A DNA stretch of 21,899 nt from positions 1 through 21,899 of the IMG/VR virus record IMGVR_UViG_3300009414_000087. One strand, written 5' to 3'. Of this stretch, positions 14,201 to 21,898 are shown in pieces. Made by a program: the position numbers and the translations under genes. Source of the DNA: a virus. The notes beneath the pieces were generated by a model. It did no database searches and was not told the DNA's origin. It was given only the letters and a program-made list of their open reading frames with translations. The stretch's first letter is position 1; each line of letters starts with the position of its first letter.

Positions 14201-16617
14201 TTTCTGTACTCTTCTTCGCTAACGAATTTAAATCCCTGCTCTTCAAGAGCTTTCTTCATCTTAGGCTGCGAAGAAAGATCACTGTTCCACAAGTTCCAGT
14301 CAAGGTCGTCAGCAACCTCTACCTCGTAGAGCTTTCCGCGAACACGGCGCTGGATACGGTTCTCTACGTCCTTAATAATCGGGGACATAGCATCATAGAC
14401 ATCTTTAACCTGCTGCTCGCTACGGGGTTTTAGGCCCATAGCTCCAGCGATAGTAAGAGGAGTAGGAGGCCTACGGCTATCTCGAATGTGATCGAACACA
14501 GCATTAGCTACATCAACCGCCATCTGGTTTCCGTATTTACCACTAATCTCTTGATCCATGGCGTCCCGCATTTGATACCACGGCATATCAACACCACCCC
14601 AGAGAATATCTTCTCCGCCGATAGCCCGCTGATAACCTTCACCAATACCACGGCTCTCGGTCAGGTACGTACCCCAGCCGAACACCTGATTACCCTCACC
14701 AGTACCCATGTACGAGTGGTCGAACTTGTCGAACGTAGCCCCGCTTCCGTGCCACAGTTTCTTCAGTCGATAGCCAGCACCACGAGCACCGGTGCCCTTG
14801 CTATCAATAACCTTACTGTGAGCCTGAGCCAGCAGAGCTTTTACCTCTCGTTCCGAGAAGTTCACTTCCCTACCGAGGTAGTCACGAGCGAACTGCTTAA
14901 TAAAGTTAGCGATACGGTCGTACACAGTAGCACTACGAGGACCCTTCTCACTCCACTCTGCAAGGACTTCTTCCAGAGCCAGAATGTCCCTGTTCGGGGC
15001 ACCCTTATAGGAGTCAGGATTCTCATCCATCCACTTAGTAACAAGCTCCTTGATACGAGGCTCACCGTTATCAACGATGTCCATCAGGAGATTGTCGAGG
15101 CTTTCACCGAACTGATCCAGCAGGCCGTAGTGGCCGAGGCTTTCGTGAAAGACCGTAGACTTGATGATGTCCTCAACAGGAAGTTCAAGACGAGCAGCCT
15201 CGTTCGTGATTACTTCCATGTTCAGATCGACTTCACCAGTCTCACGGTTAAACACACCACGAGCGTCGTTGTCGATACCCTTCAGCTTCGTGAAGTTCCT
15301 GTTAACGTTGATCTGCGGAGCGTTAGTCCAGTCTGCCGTAATAGCGTTGACGTACTCAGCAGTCTGGTCCAGAAGATTGTCCATGTCCTCCTTGTAGACC
15401 TTGCTGCCTTTCTTACCGCGAGGAGTAGGGAGAGGAGCCGGAGGAGCAATAGGAGTACCGTCAGACTCGAAACCAACAGCAGACTCAATCACTTCTTCCG
15501 AGTAGCCCGCAGCCTTAGCAAGACGACGACGATTAGCCGTAGTCGCAGCGTTAGCAAGCTCGCCCGTAGCGTGGATACCTCCACTGAAGAGAGCGCCAAT
15601 ACCTGCGTCAGCTCCTAGCTGAGTGACAGAGAACTCATCTTGCACACCGTCAGCAATGTCAGCAGCTTGATAGACAGCACTACCTGCTGCGTTCACAGCC
15701 GTGCCTTCACCCATCTTAGTCAGAAGACGTTCGGCAAACTTAGCTCCTTCAGCGAGACGAACAGCCGGGATGAAATCTTCAGGGCTTGCGCTACTAAAGA
15801 ACTGACCAGCAAGCCACGGGACCATAGGATCGTTCTCGGCAAGCTTGGTGTTAGTCTCACGCAGACCCTTCTGGGTGCGAGCGATGACTGCTTCTTGCAG
15901 GGCTTCAATCTCTTCGTCGTTCAGGTTGGGGAAACGCTGACGGAGGACATCTTCACCAGTACCCATCCAGTCGTAGTAGGTACGAGCAACGATACCGGGA
16001 AAGCCGTACTGGACTCCATCCTGATACGAACGGACCATAGCCGGGAGCCAGCCCTCTTCAGTCGGAGACATGCTCTTGACTTCTTCAGGGACGATCTCAG
16101 CAGCAAGGGTAGCAGCGTTCTGGTAGTCCACTTCGCTAGCAGCAACACCGGACTCTTCAATAGCGGCACGGGTCTTGGCGAGGTCTTCGTAGAACCTGTC
16201 ATCAACCTGACGTCCCTGCTGAGTGAGGTACTCACCAATCTGCTCGGGAGTTACGTTAGGGTCGTTGGTCATCTGAAGAACACGAGCTTCCACTTCCTTA
16301 GGCAGGAAGGCTTCCTCGGGCCTGTCGAAGCCGTTGACCACAACAGTCTCGGTGTTACGAACCGCAGGCACAGCTTTAGGGGCTTGTGCAGGACTGGGCA
16401 TCGGCTGCGCCTGCGGAGTAGATACAGAAACAGGACCCTCAGGAGTTGCACCTGAAGGCCCTGCCGTTGCTGGCACGTCGAACGAGTTGAAATACTCCTT
16501 AGTCTCGGGATCGTTCATGTCCACATACTGGGACACGTACTTCCGAGTTTCAGGGTCCGAGAGGTCGATCTGATCCAGACCAATACCACCGAACGGATCG
16601 TCTTGTGCAACTGCCAT
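11275..16617 (-). CDS. Giant ejected-type virion protein with zincin and ADP-ribosyltransferase-like domains
   Basis: 1780 residues, ATG at 16615-16617 with AAGGA upstream. Layout: residues 20-27 and 35-42 are a short repeat (DPET[R/K]xY); 50-90 are Pro/Ala-rich and disordered; 335-352 are Gly/Ala-rich and membrane-like. H491-E492-x2-G-H496 with E549-E550-x2-A-E554 matches the HExxGH...EExxAE signature of gluzincin peptidases of the M49 type. Residues 620-660 (LWHGSGATFDKFD, TGEGNQVFGWGTYLTE) and 868-935 (ending YNYVVFND) are the two halves of an ADP-ribosyltransferase-like domain of polyvalent proteins, split by about 200 residues. 985-1050 is charged helix. 1110-1780 resembles the large polyvalent region of phage proteins (SADLSAPLRQGIFL at 1313-1326, GSERAYAGFLNKLR at 1403-1416). 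By size and position it replaces T7 gp15/gp16; no transglycosylase motif was seen. Probable role: injected with DNA. The peptidase and transferase activities are inferred. Confidence 0.8.
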   Translation of the reverse strand: MAVAQDDPFGGIGLDQIDLSDPETRKYVSQYVDMNDPETKEYFNSFDVPATAGPSGATPEGPVSVSTPQAQPMPSPAQAPKAVPAVRNTETVVVNGFDRPEEAFLPKEVEARVLQMTNDPNVTPEQIGEYLTQQGRQVDDRFYEDLAKTRAAIEESGVAASEVDYQNAATLAAEIVPEEVKSMSPTEEGWLPAMVRSYQDGVQYGFPGIVARTYYDWMGTGEDVLRQRFPNLNDEEIEALQEAVIARTQKGLRETNTKLAENDPMVPWLAGQFFSSASPEDFIPAVRLAEGAKFAERLLTKMGEGTAVNAAGSAVYQAADIADGVQDEFSVTQLGADAGIGALFSGGIHATGELANAATTANRRRLAKAAGYSEEVIESAVGFESDGTPIAPPAPLPTPRGKKGSKVYKEDMDNLLDQTAEYVNAITADWTNAPQINVNRNFTKLKGIDNDARGVFNRETGEVDLNMEVITNEAARLELPVEDIIKSTVFHESLGHYGLLDQFGESLDNLLMDIVDNGEPRIKELVTKWMDENPDSYKGAPNRDILALEEVLAEWSEKGPRSATVYDRIANFIKQFARDYLGREVNFSEREVKALLAQAHSKVIDSKGTGARGAGYRLKKLWHGSGATFDKFDHSYMGTGEGNQVFGWGTYLTESRGIGEGYQRAIGGEDILWGGVDMPWYQMRDAMDQEISGKYGNQMAVDVANAVFDHIRDSRRPPTPLTIAGAMGLKPRSEQQVKDVYDAMSPIIKDVENRIQRRVRGKLYEVEVADDLDWNLWNSDLSSQPKMKKALEEQGFKFVSEEEYRNNQKRFQDARSDYEDATAQYELAESDAASPVDNPTFKEELLDRLFTDVQVTAQKFQEAKRANENVVYDGLTGEDAYALLADKLGSDKAASLYLNEKGIAGNQYEAGTVAGTTPKNPDGSPVYNYVVFNDQTPKITARYSKPKKGGYLPVGEQAQNDNLTLDKRSNRTYEKTDRGRPRLPGRSMSHNEYAQFSEDTAEYYRNRAASFINQNERAYNRNLEHAKTWDARAQEAREKAVASGEGQREAKSVRPAVRETVVDTRATETPEPANLRYSQGKRFDDPRDVKRVPKPKRTGEVATGEPIDTSTFTPDELFEAENSVEVLKKLTDDHVPETMTMEDIEYEARLRGFTASDLMKRKEIGAGQLSQRLMMYDIAAGKLNDKLTKLYGKISEGGATPTDRAEYLKTVVRFQELGSRIFGEQSEVGRALRTIRDLNYTFRNVKGLEDMLGGKDVEGLEKLLAADPDMFLRFAREAQDQIDQSQKKVVKGGSRLGTFVGEVVNFPRAIMSSADLSAPLRQGIFLMHKPEWWRAMLSMFKYAASQESYNSLMRDITSRPSYKDMVKANVPFTKTDGRLAAREEDFMSSWAGKIPVLGSVVRGSERAYAGFLNKLRADVFDSMVENYQRAGIDFTADRDTLKALGGFIGNATGRGSLGESFNAATPWLSGLFFSPRLIASRVQMLNPYYYATLPKGVREQAVMSLLATGANATTVISLLSMSGLAPDVEADPRSSDFGKVKIGDTRYELLGGLSSYLTLSARLGAFSADTAAGGDLVAHYKNSMGEEKRYGNDFGESNALEMVGNFATNKSSPVASLVADFLRQEDFKGDAVTPQDAAISRMLPIIVQDIYEMGEKYGYMEGSARIAPAVFGAGVSDYKPYALDTERRMEAPDKIERSKLEDQATEDYTVVDGVVTFSPEIQALWQERLDEYLADGMESVTSDPAWEGLSDKEKAEIISDVRNEAKEEARKDALAYVGLE

Positions 16618-16635
16618 AAATAGTCCTTAGTTAAT

Positions 16636-17586
16636 TTATTGAGGAACGAGCTTACCGTTCCTGTATACATACTTAGTCTGTCCACCACTTTTACCAAGAG
16701 GACGACGAGCAGGTTTATCAGCAGCCCCCGCTGCCTTTTCTCGTGCAATCTCAATACGCTCATCACCCTGTCGTTCAAGGACACGGTTCCTATCTGCGGT
16801 GTTACCAATACGAGCGTCACCCTGTCGTGCAGAGGTAGCAGCCCTACTGGCGTTAGTGTCAGCGTTCCTCTCGCCAGTACGAACAGTACGTTCACGAAGC
16901 GGAAGGTTCTGCTGCTGGTTAACAGTCATGTCGCCAGCGGAGTACATCGTAAGCTCTTCCGGGCTAAGGTCAGCAGGTAGACCAAGGTCTTCCATACTAA
17001 CTCCAAGCCTGTCAGCCTGAGCCTGAAGGATGCTAAGAGCACGGTTCTGAAGCTCTGGATTATTACCAGCACCTTGCAGAAGACGAGCACCCCAGTTACG
17101 AAGGTCTTTGATGTTGCCTTCAAGCCTGTCAGTAGCAAGCGACTCACGCTGTGCTCCTAAGCTTTCCTGCTGTGCCTGTCGTAGCTGCTGCTGTTGGTAG
17201 TTCTCTCGTGCAGCCTGTGCCGCAGCGGGGTCTACCAGAGCCATACGTTCGATAGCAGCCAGAGGGTTCTCAGCAAAGCCGTACATGGCATCACCAAGCT
17301 TCTCTCGCTGCCTCTGTGGTGCGTAAACACGTTCGTTACCGCTCTGGGTAAGGAAAGCATCACCAACCACGCCTAGGATGTCTCTCAGCGTACCTTTAGT
17401 ACCGAACATTCCTTGACGAGGAACCATCTCTTCCATCATCTGAGGCGACGGAGGGATACGGTCATCTTCGTAGATGTCAGGACCACGAGGAGCACGAGCC
17501 TCTACGACGATCTCGTCAGCAGCCATCGGATCGGTAGGCACAGGACCCATACCAAGCGCCTGCTGTAGGAAAGGGGGTAGTGCCAT
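16636..17586 (-). CDS. Internal virion protein
   Basis: 316 residues. The N-terminus is Pro-rich (PPFLQQALG and PRGPDIYEDDRIPPSPQMMEE); the block GMFGTKGTLRDILGVVGDAF (59-78) then LTQSGNERVYAPQRQREK (79-96) is one I recall in internal virion proteins of marine podoviruses. Residues 120-150 and 245-295 are Gln/Arg-rich helices (QQQQLRQAQQ; RQGDARIGNTADRNRVLERQ), with a basic C-terminus (KYVYRNGKLVPQ). It sits between the S74 protein and the giant protein, the usual place for the ejection proteins. GAGG nine bases before the ATG (17584-17586) is the ribosome site. The exact role is inferred from context. Confidence 0.7.
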   Translation of the reverse strand: MALPPFLQQALGMGPVPTDPMAADEIVVEARAPRGPDIYEDDRIPPSPQMMEEMVPRQGMFGTKGTLRDILGVVGDAFLTQSGNERVYAPQRQREKLGDAMYGFAENPLAAIERMALVDPAAAQAARENYQQQQLRQAQQESLGAQRESLATDRLEGNIKDLRNWGARLLQGAGNNPELQNRALSILQAQADRLGVSMEDLGLPADLSPEELTMYSAGDMTVNQQQNLPLRERTVRTGERNADTNASRAATSARQGDARIGNTADRNRVLERQGDERIEIAREKAAGAADKPARRPLGKSGGQTKYVYRNGKLVPQ

Positions 17587-17587
17587 A

Positions 17588-18259
17588 TTAACGTACCTCT
17601 AGTTTGCTGTAGTCCACAGTCTTGTTACCGTCGATGACGGGGCCGAGTGCCCACGGACGAAGCTCTTCAACTTCTTCCACCATCGTACCGACGTGGATAA
17701 CACCGTCTGGATCACTCTTGTACGAGAACTTGTAGATACCAAGACCGTCCTCAAGTTCGCCCAGCTTTTCGATGTTCTCTTTGAGACGTCGTTCCGAAGC
17801 AGCGATACCGGAGCCAATGCTTCCAAGGAAACCGCCGATACCGGGAGAGCTACCACCAGAGCTAACCGAGCCAGCACCACTGATGGCCTGACCAGCACCA
17901 ATGCCAAGCTGAGCCTGACCGTAGAGACGCTGAAGATAGTCGTCAAAGAAACCCTTGCGGAGGTTAGTTGTGTAGTCGCCGTACGCCTTAGCGGTCGATC
18001 CTGAACGGAGCAGACCAGCACCAGCAGCACCAGCGTCAATATCATCTAGACCCTGAGCCTGCGTGTTAGCAAAACCCATGTTAGTGAGGTAGGACTGGAA
18101 ACCACCACCACCTTCACCAAGGCCAAGCTGTTGCATCAGGGCGTCGTTAGCTACCCCAGTAGAACCTAGAGTAGAGCCAAGAGCATCCGATACCTGACCG
18201 TAAGCCTGATTGCTGCTCTTACTCTTGGAGCCACCAAAGATTTTACTGAAGAGTCCCAT
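17588..18259 (-). CDS. Internal virion protein with C-terminal S74 chaperone
   Basis: 223 residues. The N-terminal two thirds are Gly/Ser/Ala-rich with an early basic patch (GGSKSKSSNQ), like gp14-type internal virion proteins. From about residue 154 the sequence SERRLKENIEKLGELEDGLG-IYKFSYK, then HVGTMVEEVEELRPWALGPV (about 191-210), matches the intramolecular chaperone of endosialidases (peptidase S74), which folds a trimer and can cut itself off using a Ser/Lys pair; here S154 and K159 are candidates. The usual Asp of 'SDxRLK' is Glu. The S74 part is short and ends in YSKLEV, as in other marine podovirus proteins. A Gly-rich linker precedes it. Confidence 0.75.
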   Translation of the reverse strand: MGLFSKIFGGSKSKSSNQAYGQVSDALGSTLGSTGVANDALMQQLGLGEGGGGFQSYLTNMGFANTQAQGLDDIDAGAAGAGLLRSGSTAKAYGDYTTNLRKGFFDDYLQRLYGQAQLGIGAGQAISGAGSVSSGGSSPGIGGFLGSIGSGIAASERRLKENIEKLGELEDGLGIYKFSYKSDPDGVIHVGTMVEEVEELRPWALGPVIDGNKTVDYSKLEVR

Positions 18260-18284
18260 AGTTGTTTAGTTCCTTTATTAAGTT

Positions 18285-19106
18285 TTAACGAGCAAAGACG
18301 GTAAGAACACTTCCTGCTCTGTACGATCCTGCGTCAAGAGTAAGCGAAAGAGATGTAATAGCCGCAGTGTTTCGCCACTTGAAAGCGTTGTTAATCACGT
18401 TACCACTCGTGGACGAAGTACCACTAACCTGTGCTGACGTACCGACACCCGCCTTCCAGCGGTCAGTTGCAGCGTACCTACCGATAGTGGCATCTCCGTA
18501 CACAAACCAGTTAGCAACTGCGTTAACAGCAGTCAGAGAGGCACCAGTCTGGTTGATAGACTGATCGCCACCGTGAGAGACACCACCGTACTGACGGTAC
18601 TTGTCGTAGACTGCGGAAGAGTCTCCGTTAAAACGTAGGTCAGCAAAGGCGACCGTAGTCCCGGCGATACTGAACTCTATAATAAGATCGCGGTACGTAC
18701 CGGGAATACTACCTACCGACAGCGAAGTCTCACCACCAACAGCGATAGCCTCACCGATAAGGGCCGCACCACCACTACCACCTGTTCCGTTTGCCGCAGC
18801 AGTAATCCTGCCTTGAGCGTCTACGGTAAGGTTAGTGTTTGTGTAGGAACCCGGAGTAACTGCTGTGTTCTCAAGGTCGATGGTTACGTCGTTAGCAAGA
18901 GAACCACCACCACTAAGACCAACACCAGCGTTGATGTCTCTAGCAGCAAACTCGTCTTGTACGTACTGTTGCATCACTTCAAGCGACACAGCGTCTTCTA
19001 CATCAAGGCCACGAGCCTGTGCCCACCGGATGAAGTATTCGGTAGGGGTTCCATCCGGGTTTATAATCTTAGCGTTATTAGGGAGCGGTTGGAAAATCCC
19101 TACCAT
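18285..19106 (-). CDS. Tail fibre-like protein
   Basis: 273 residues. The N-terminal 60 residues are helical (IRWAQARGLDVEDAVSLEVM). Then comes the fibre signature GLSGGGSLANDVTIDLEN and TNLTVDAQGRITAAANGTGG, seen in many phage fibre and receptor-binding proteins, followed by a Gly/Ser hinge and a beta-rich C-terminal region (about 115-273) that may bind the receptor. It ends in a hydrophobic strand (VLTVFAR). The protein is short for a fibre, so it may be a distal or accessory piece with the larger fibre elsewhere. It sits after tail genes and before the internal virion proteins; it overlaps none. Confidence 0.7.
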   Translation of the reverse strand: MVGIFQPLPNNAKIINPDGTPTEYFIRWAQARGLDVEDAVSLEVMQQYVQDEFAARDINAGVGLSGGGSLANDVTIDLENTAVTPGSYTNTNLTVDAQGRITAAANGTGGSGGAALIGEAIAVGGETSLSVGSIPGTYRDLIIEFSIAGTTVAFADLRFNGDSSAVYDKYRQYGGVSHGGDQSINQTGASLTAVNAVANWFVYGDATIGRYAATDRWKAGVGTSAQVSGTSSTSGNVINNAFKWRNTAAITSLSLTLDAGSYRAGSVLTVFAR

Positions 19107-19107
19107 C

Positions 19108-19950
19108 TTAGTTCTCCGAAACCGAGTTAAATTCTAGGTCGTCAATGCGAGGCAATGCACCGTTGTCTGTAACTCGGAACAAACGTCCCGGTGCTGTGAT
19201 CTGACCTAGAGAACCCCACATAAGTTCAGTGTTATAATCCGAGGTCGGAACAGTAATACTTCCTACGTCAGAGAACGTGTTACCACGGTCGTCCGAGATA
19301 GAGAGAGTAACCTGATCACTAGTAAGTGCTGGGTGGCCTACGTCTCCGGTAAGGAAGACATCGTAGCAAGGGACAGCTTGTCGTCCACGCAGCGGGACTT
19401 GACCAGTAGCCTGACGAGTGAACCTGATGGTCGTGTCGTCAATATCTGGATCGTCATCGTAAGGATAGTCGGGGTCGAGCATCCAGATAACGGAGTAAGT
19501 ATCGTCTAGTACAGTGATGTTGCTGCCGTATTCAAAAGCCTGAGTCACGCCACCTACCCAGTTCATCCCTAGCGTAACACGCCAGAAGTTAAGCTGAGAG
19601 TTGTTCCACGTACTCCACTGCTGGCTGTATGTGTCGTAGACCAGAGTCTCCATGTCACCGAGACGGAGGACATAGAAGTCATGACCGTCTAGGGTGAACG
19701 TCCAAGCACGAATCGTCGGCTGACCAACACGGCCTAGGCCTGCTGCCATAAGGTGAAGATTTTGAACTCGAACGTCCACGATAGATTTCGCCGTTACTTG
19801 TACATCTCCGTCGTACACTCGTACAAACGGAGTAGGGAAGTTGATCGCCCCCAGTAAAGTAGCTGAAGACACATTGACGTTCTGCGCCGAGAAGTTCGAC
19901 GTAGCCATTACATCAGCTTGAGTTACTCGTACTTGAGGGGTTAAGGCCAT
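19108..19950 (-). CDS. Tail structural protein, beta-rich (P22 gp10-like C-terminal type)
   Basis: 280 residues, mostly beta strands. Blocks DFYVLRLGDMETLVYDTYSQ (91-110) and QWSTWNN, GDVGHPALTSDQVTLSISDD and RGNTFSDV, then LMWGSLGQITAPGRLFRVTD, are the repeating pattern of P22 gp10 and similar packaged-DNA stabilisation/tail hub proteins (a WxTW motif, then DRGxTFSD). The partial gene at 21044-21898 carries the N-terminal type of the same family, so the gp10 function appears split between two proteins separated by the LamG gene. The ATG at 19948-19950 has a weak ribosome site (ending AGG). The assignment is by recall. Confidence 0.65.
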   Translation of the reverse strand: MALTPQVRVTQADVMATSNFSAQNVNVSSATLLGAINFPTPFVRVYDGDVQVTAKSIVDVRVQNLHLMAAGLGRVGQPTIRAWTFTLDGHDFYVLRLGDMETLVYDTYSQQWSTWNNSQLNFWRVTLGMNWVGGVTQAFEYGSNITVLDDTYSVIWMLDPDYPYDDDPDIDDTTIRFTRQATGQVPLRGRQAVPCYDVFLTGDVGHPALTSDQVTLSISDDRGNTFSDVGSITVPTSDYNTELMWGSLGQITAPGRLFRVTDNGALPRIDDLEFNSVSEN

Positions 19951-19951
19951 C

Positions 19952-21040
19952 TTAGAGGGTCCTGTCTACTTGTAGATTTACTTGGTTAACCGCAGAACGA
20001 GTCCACGAAGAACTGGTGTCAGGGTCAACCTCCCAGATGTCGGACCAGTAAGTAGCGACAGTCGTCACCGGTCGGTCTGTACCATTGCCGGTAGTTCCGT
20101 TGCTGATCACAGACACCTGAAGCTGTCCGTCACCGCCGTCAGTCTTAAGAGCACGTACGAAGGACTTAAGACCTCGGATGCTCGTAACGTCTTCTGGCAG
20201 GTTAGTAACTCCAAACGAGCTAGCTGCCGGAGGGGTATCATCTGCACTGATGTAGTCTGCGTCGTCAGCCGGAGCTTCGTCAATCAGGTTCCAACCAGTG
20301 GAGCCAGTCGAAGGAGTCCAGTTGAACGACACGTCGCTATCAGGCGACAGGAGATAAACCTGCACACTACCGAGGAAATCGGTGTTCTCAGTACCACTAC
20401 CGTCCCAGATAACAAAGTCTTTGTAGTAGACGCTAGAAGGAGACTGTAGCTCGGTACCAACGTTAGTAGCCCCGAAGACCACCTGTGCGAAGTTCTCGTC
20501 AGCGATGTCCTGACCCGTCAGTATGATAACAGGAACACCGTCAACTCGGACTTCGATTGAGCCGTTAGGGATGTCGCACTTCATTTCAATGTGGTGCCAC
20601 GTACCGGCCACAACCACCGGCCCCGGAGTAGTAAACGATTCAGCCGTTTCGTTGATGTCATAGCTTACCCGCAAAGCGCCGGTAGACAGAGGAATCAAGT
20701 TAACTAGACGGTTGTTGCTGATGTCGTTGAAACCGAAGATCGTAGGAACAGCGGTGTTCTGAGTAGGAAGGTTAGGCAGCCACACACGGCAAGCCATACC
20801 TACTACAGATTGAGTAGTGCTAAGAACATAACGTACTCGCTCACCATAACCATTCTGAGAGCCACGAGAGACAGACAGAACCGATCCCGTAACGTTCGGA
20901 TCAGGGTCATTAATAAACCCTACACCCGAGTTAGCGCCCGAGGTTGCTACGTTCGCGTAAACGCCGTTCTCCATGTTAGTCGTGCTGCCTCCCCAAATAC
21001 CCGGAGAGCCGCTCGGGAAGTCCATGTGCTGAAGAGCCAT
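19952..21040 (-). CDS. LamG/concanavalin-like virion protein
   Basis: 362 residues. Residues about 80-215 read like a LamG/concanavalin jelly roll: AGTWHHIEMKCDIPNGSIEV then RVDGVPVI is the signature strand of lectin folds, and YYKDFVIWDGSGTENTDFLG follows. The second half (VSFNWTPSTGSTGWNLIDE, then DDADYISADDTPPA) is a beta-rich region frequently joined to it in marine phage tail proteins. Such lectin folds decorate capsids or bind polysaccharide on the host surface. It lies between two gp10-like genes, suggesting attachment to the tail hub. The ATG is 21038-21040 and the preceding stop is 3 bases upstream. Confidence 0.7.
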   Translation of the reverse strand: MALQHMDFPSGSPGIWGGSTTNMENGVYANVATSGANSGVGFINDPDPNVTGSVLSVSRGSQNGYGERVRYVLSTTQSVVGMACRVWLPNLPTQNTAVPTIFGFNDISNNRLVNLIPLSTGALRVSYDINETAESFTTPGPVVVAGTWHHIEMKCDIPNGSIEVRVDGVPVIILTGQDIADENFAQVVFGATNVGTELQSPSSVYYKDFVIWDGSGTENTDFLGSVQVYLLSPDSDVSFNWTPSTGSTGWNLIDEAPADDADYISADDTPPAASSFGVTNLPEDVTSIRGLKSFVRALKTDGGDGQLQVSVISNGTTGNGTDRPVTTVATYWSDIWEVDPDTSSSWTRSAVNQVNLQVDRTL

Positions 21041-21043
21041 AAG

Positions 21044-21898
21044 TTAAATTCCTAAGTTGTTAGTGTACGACTGGAAACGAATAGCCTCTCGGATACGTTC
21101 TTCAATCGACGGGTTAGAGATACGTTGCATTCCGCCACCAGTGATCTGAAAGACACCGCCGTCACTGTCAACGATCATCATGCTTTCTTTCACCTGAACA
21201 GCAGTACCTTCCCAAGTCCCTCGGTCAAAGGCAACACCTTGGAGCCTACGGAACGGAGCAGCATCCTGACGAGTGGTGTACCACACCTCGGTCTTATTCT
21301 CGCCGGGAAAATAAATCTGATCCCCGAAGACGACGACGTTCTGCACAGGGTCGGGAGCCGACTCAGCAGTAGCGAAGTTCAACGGATCAATAGAAACCTC
21401 TCCGGGTTCAATCCAGTAGAACCTGCCGTTAGTCTCTGGCGTCTGCGTAGGAATGACGATGATGTACGAGTTGATCGTAGCCACCGCAACAGCACCAAGG
21501 CCGTCAGGAAGGCTTACTTGCTGTACGTACTCAGTGCCACCATCTTGCAGCGTACCAGCACCCCACGCCATTGCAGTGCCCGTCTCAGTCGTAACAACCG
21601 TATTACCCTCTGCACCGGCAGTTTTGTAACGAACCGTCAGAGTGTCCGTGCTGTTAGAGAAAACCTCTACAGTCGGGTGTGCGGTGGTTGCCGTGCTGTA
21701 CTGAGTACCGGCAGTGCCGTTGGCGTCGATTGCGTTAGCGAGGTTCTCAAGGCTCTGGTCAGCGTCGATACCGACAGCCACAAGCCAAGGGTTCCCGCTA
21801 GTACCAGCAGGGGTCCCGCTGTCAACAGAACCAGTAGTAAACTGATAATAAGTGTCGCCGATGCGGACTTGCTCGCCATTGTTAATAGTAGAACTAGC
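21044..21898 (-). CDS. P22 gp10-like packaged-DNA stabilisation protein, 5' end outside window
   Basis: 285 codons are open to the right edge. A GTG at 21781 would give 245 residues, but the frame continues upstream with a good domain, so it is treated as partial. Visible residues 1-39 (INNGEQVRIGDTYYQF) and the following DADQSLENLANAIDANG belong to a beta module found in phage tail proteins ('xVxIGxxxYxF ... SLxNLxxAI'). The gp10-like part follows: YIIVIPTQTPETNGRFYWIE, SIDPLNFATAESAPDPVQNV and VVFGDQIYFPGENKTEVWYT, then RRLQG. It plugs the portal to hold the packaged DNA. An inserted module before the gp10 core is unusual. Confidence 0.75.
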   Translation of the reverse strand, partial: ASSTINNGEQVRIGDTYYQFTTGSVDSGTPAGTSGNPWLVAVGIDADQSLENLANAIDANGTAGTQYSTATTAHPTVEVFSNSTDTLTVRYKTAGAEGNTVVTTETGTAMAWGAGTLQDGGTEYVQQVSLPDGLGAVAVATINSYIIVIPTQTPETNGRFYWIEPGEVSIDPLNFATAESAPDPVQNVVVFGDQIYFPGENKTEVWYTTRQDAAPFRRLQGVAFDRGTWEGTAVQVKESMMIVDSDGGVFQITGGGMQRISNPSIEERIREAIRFQSYTNNLGI

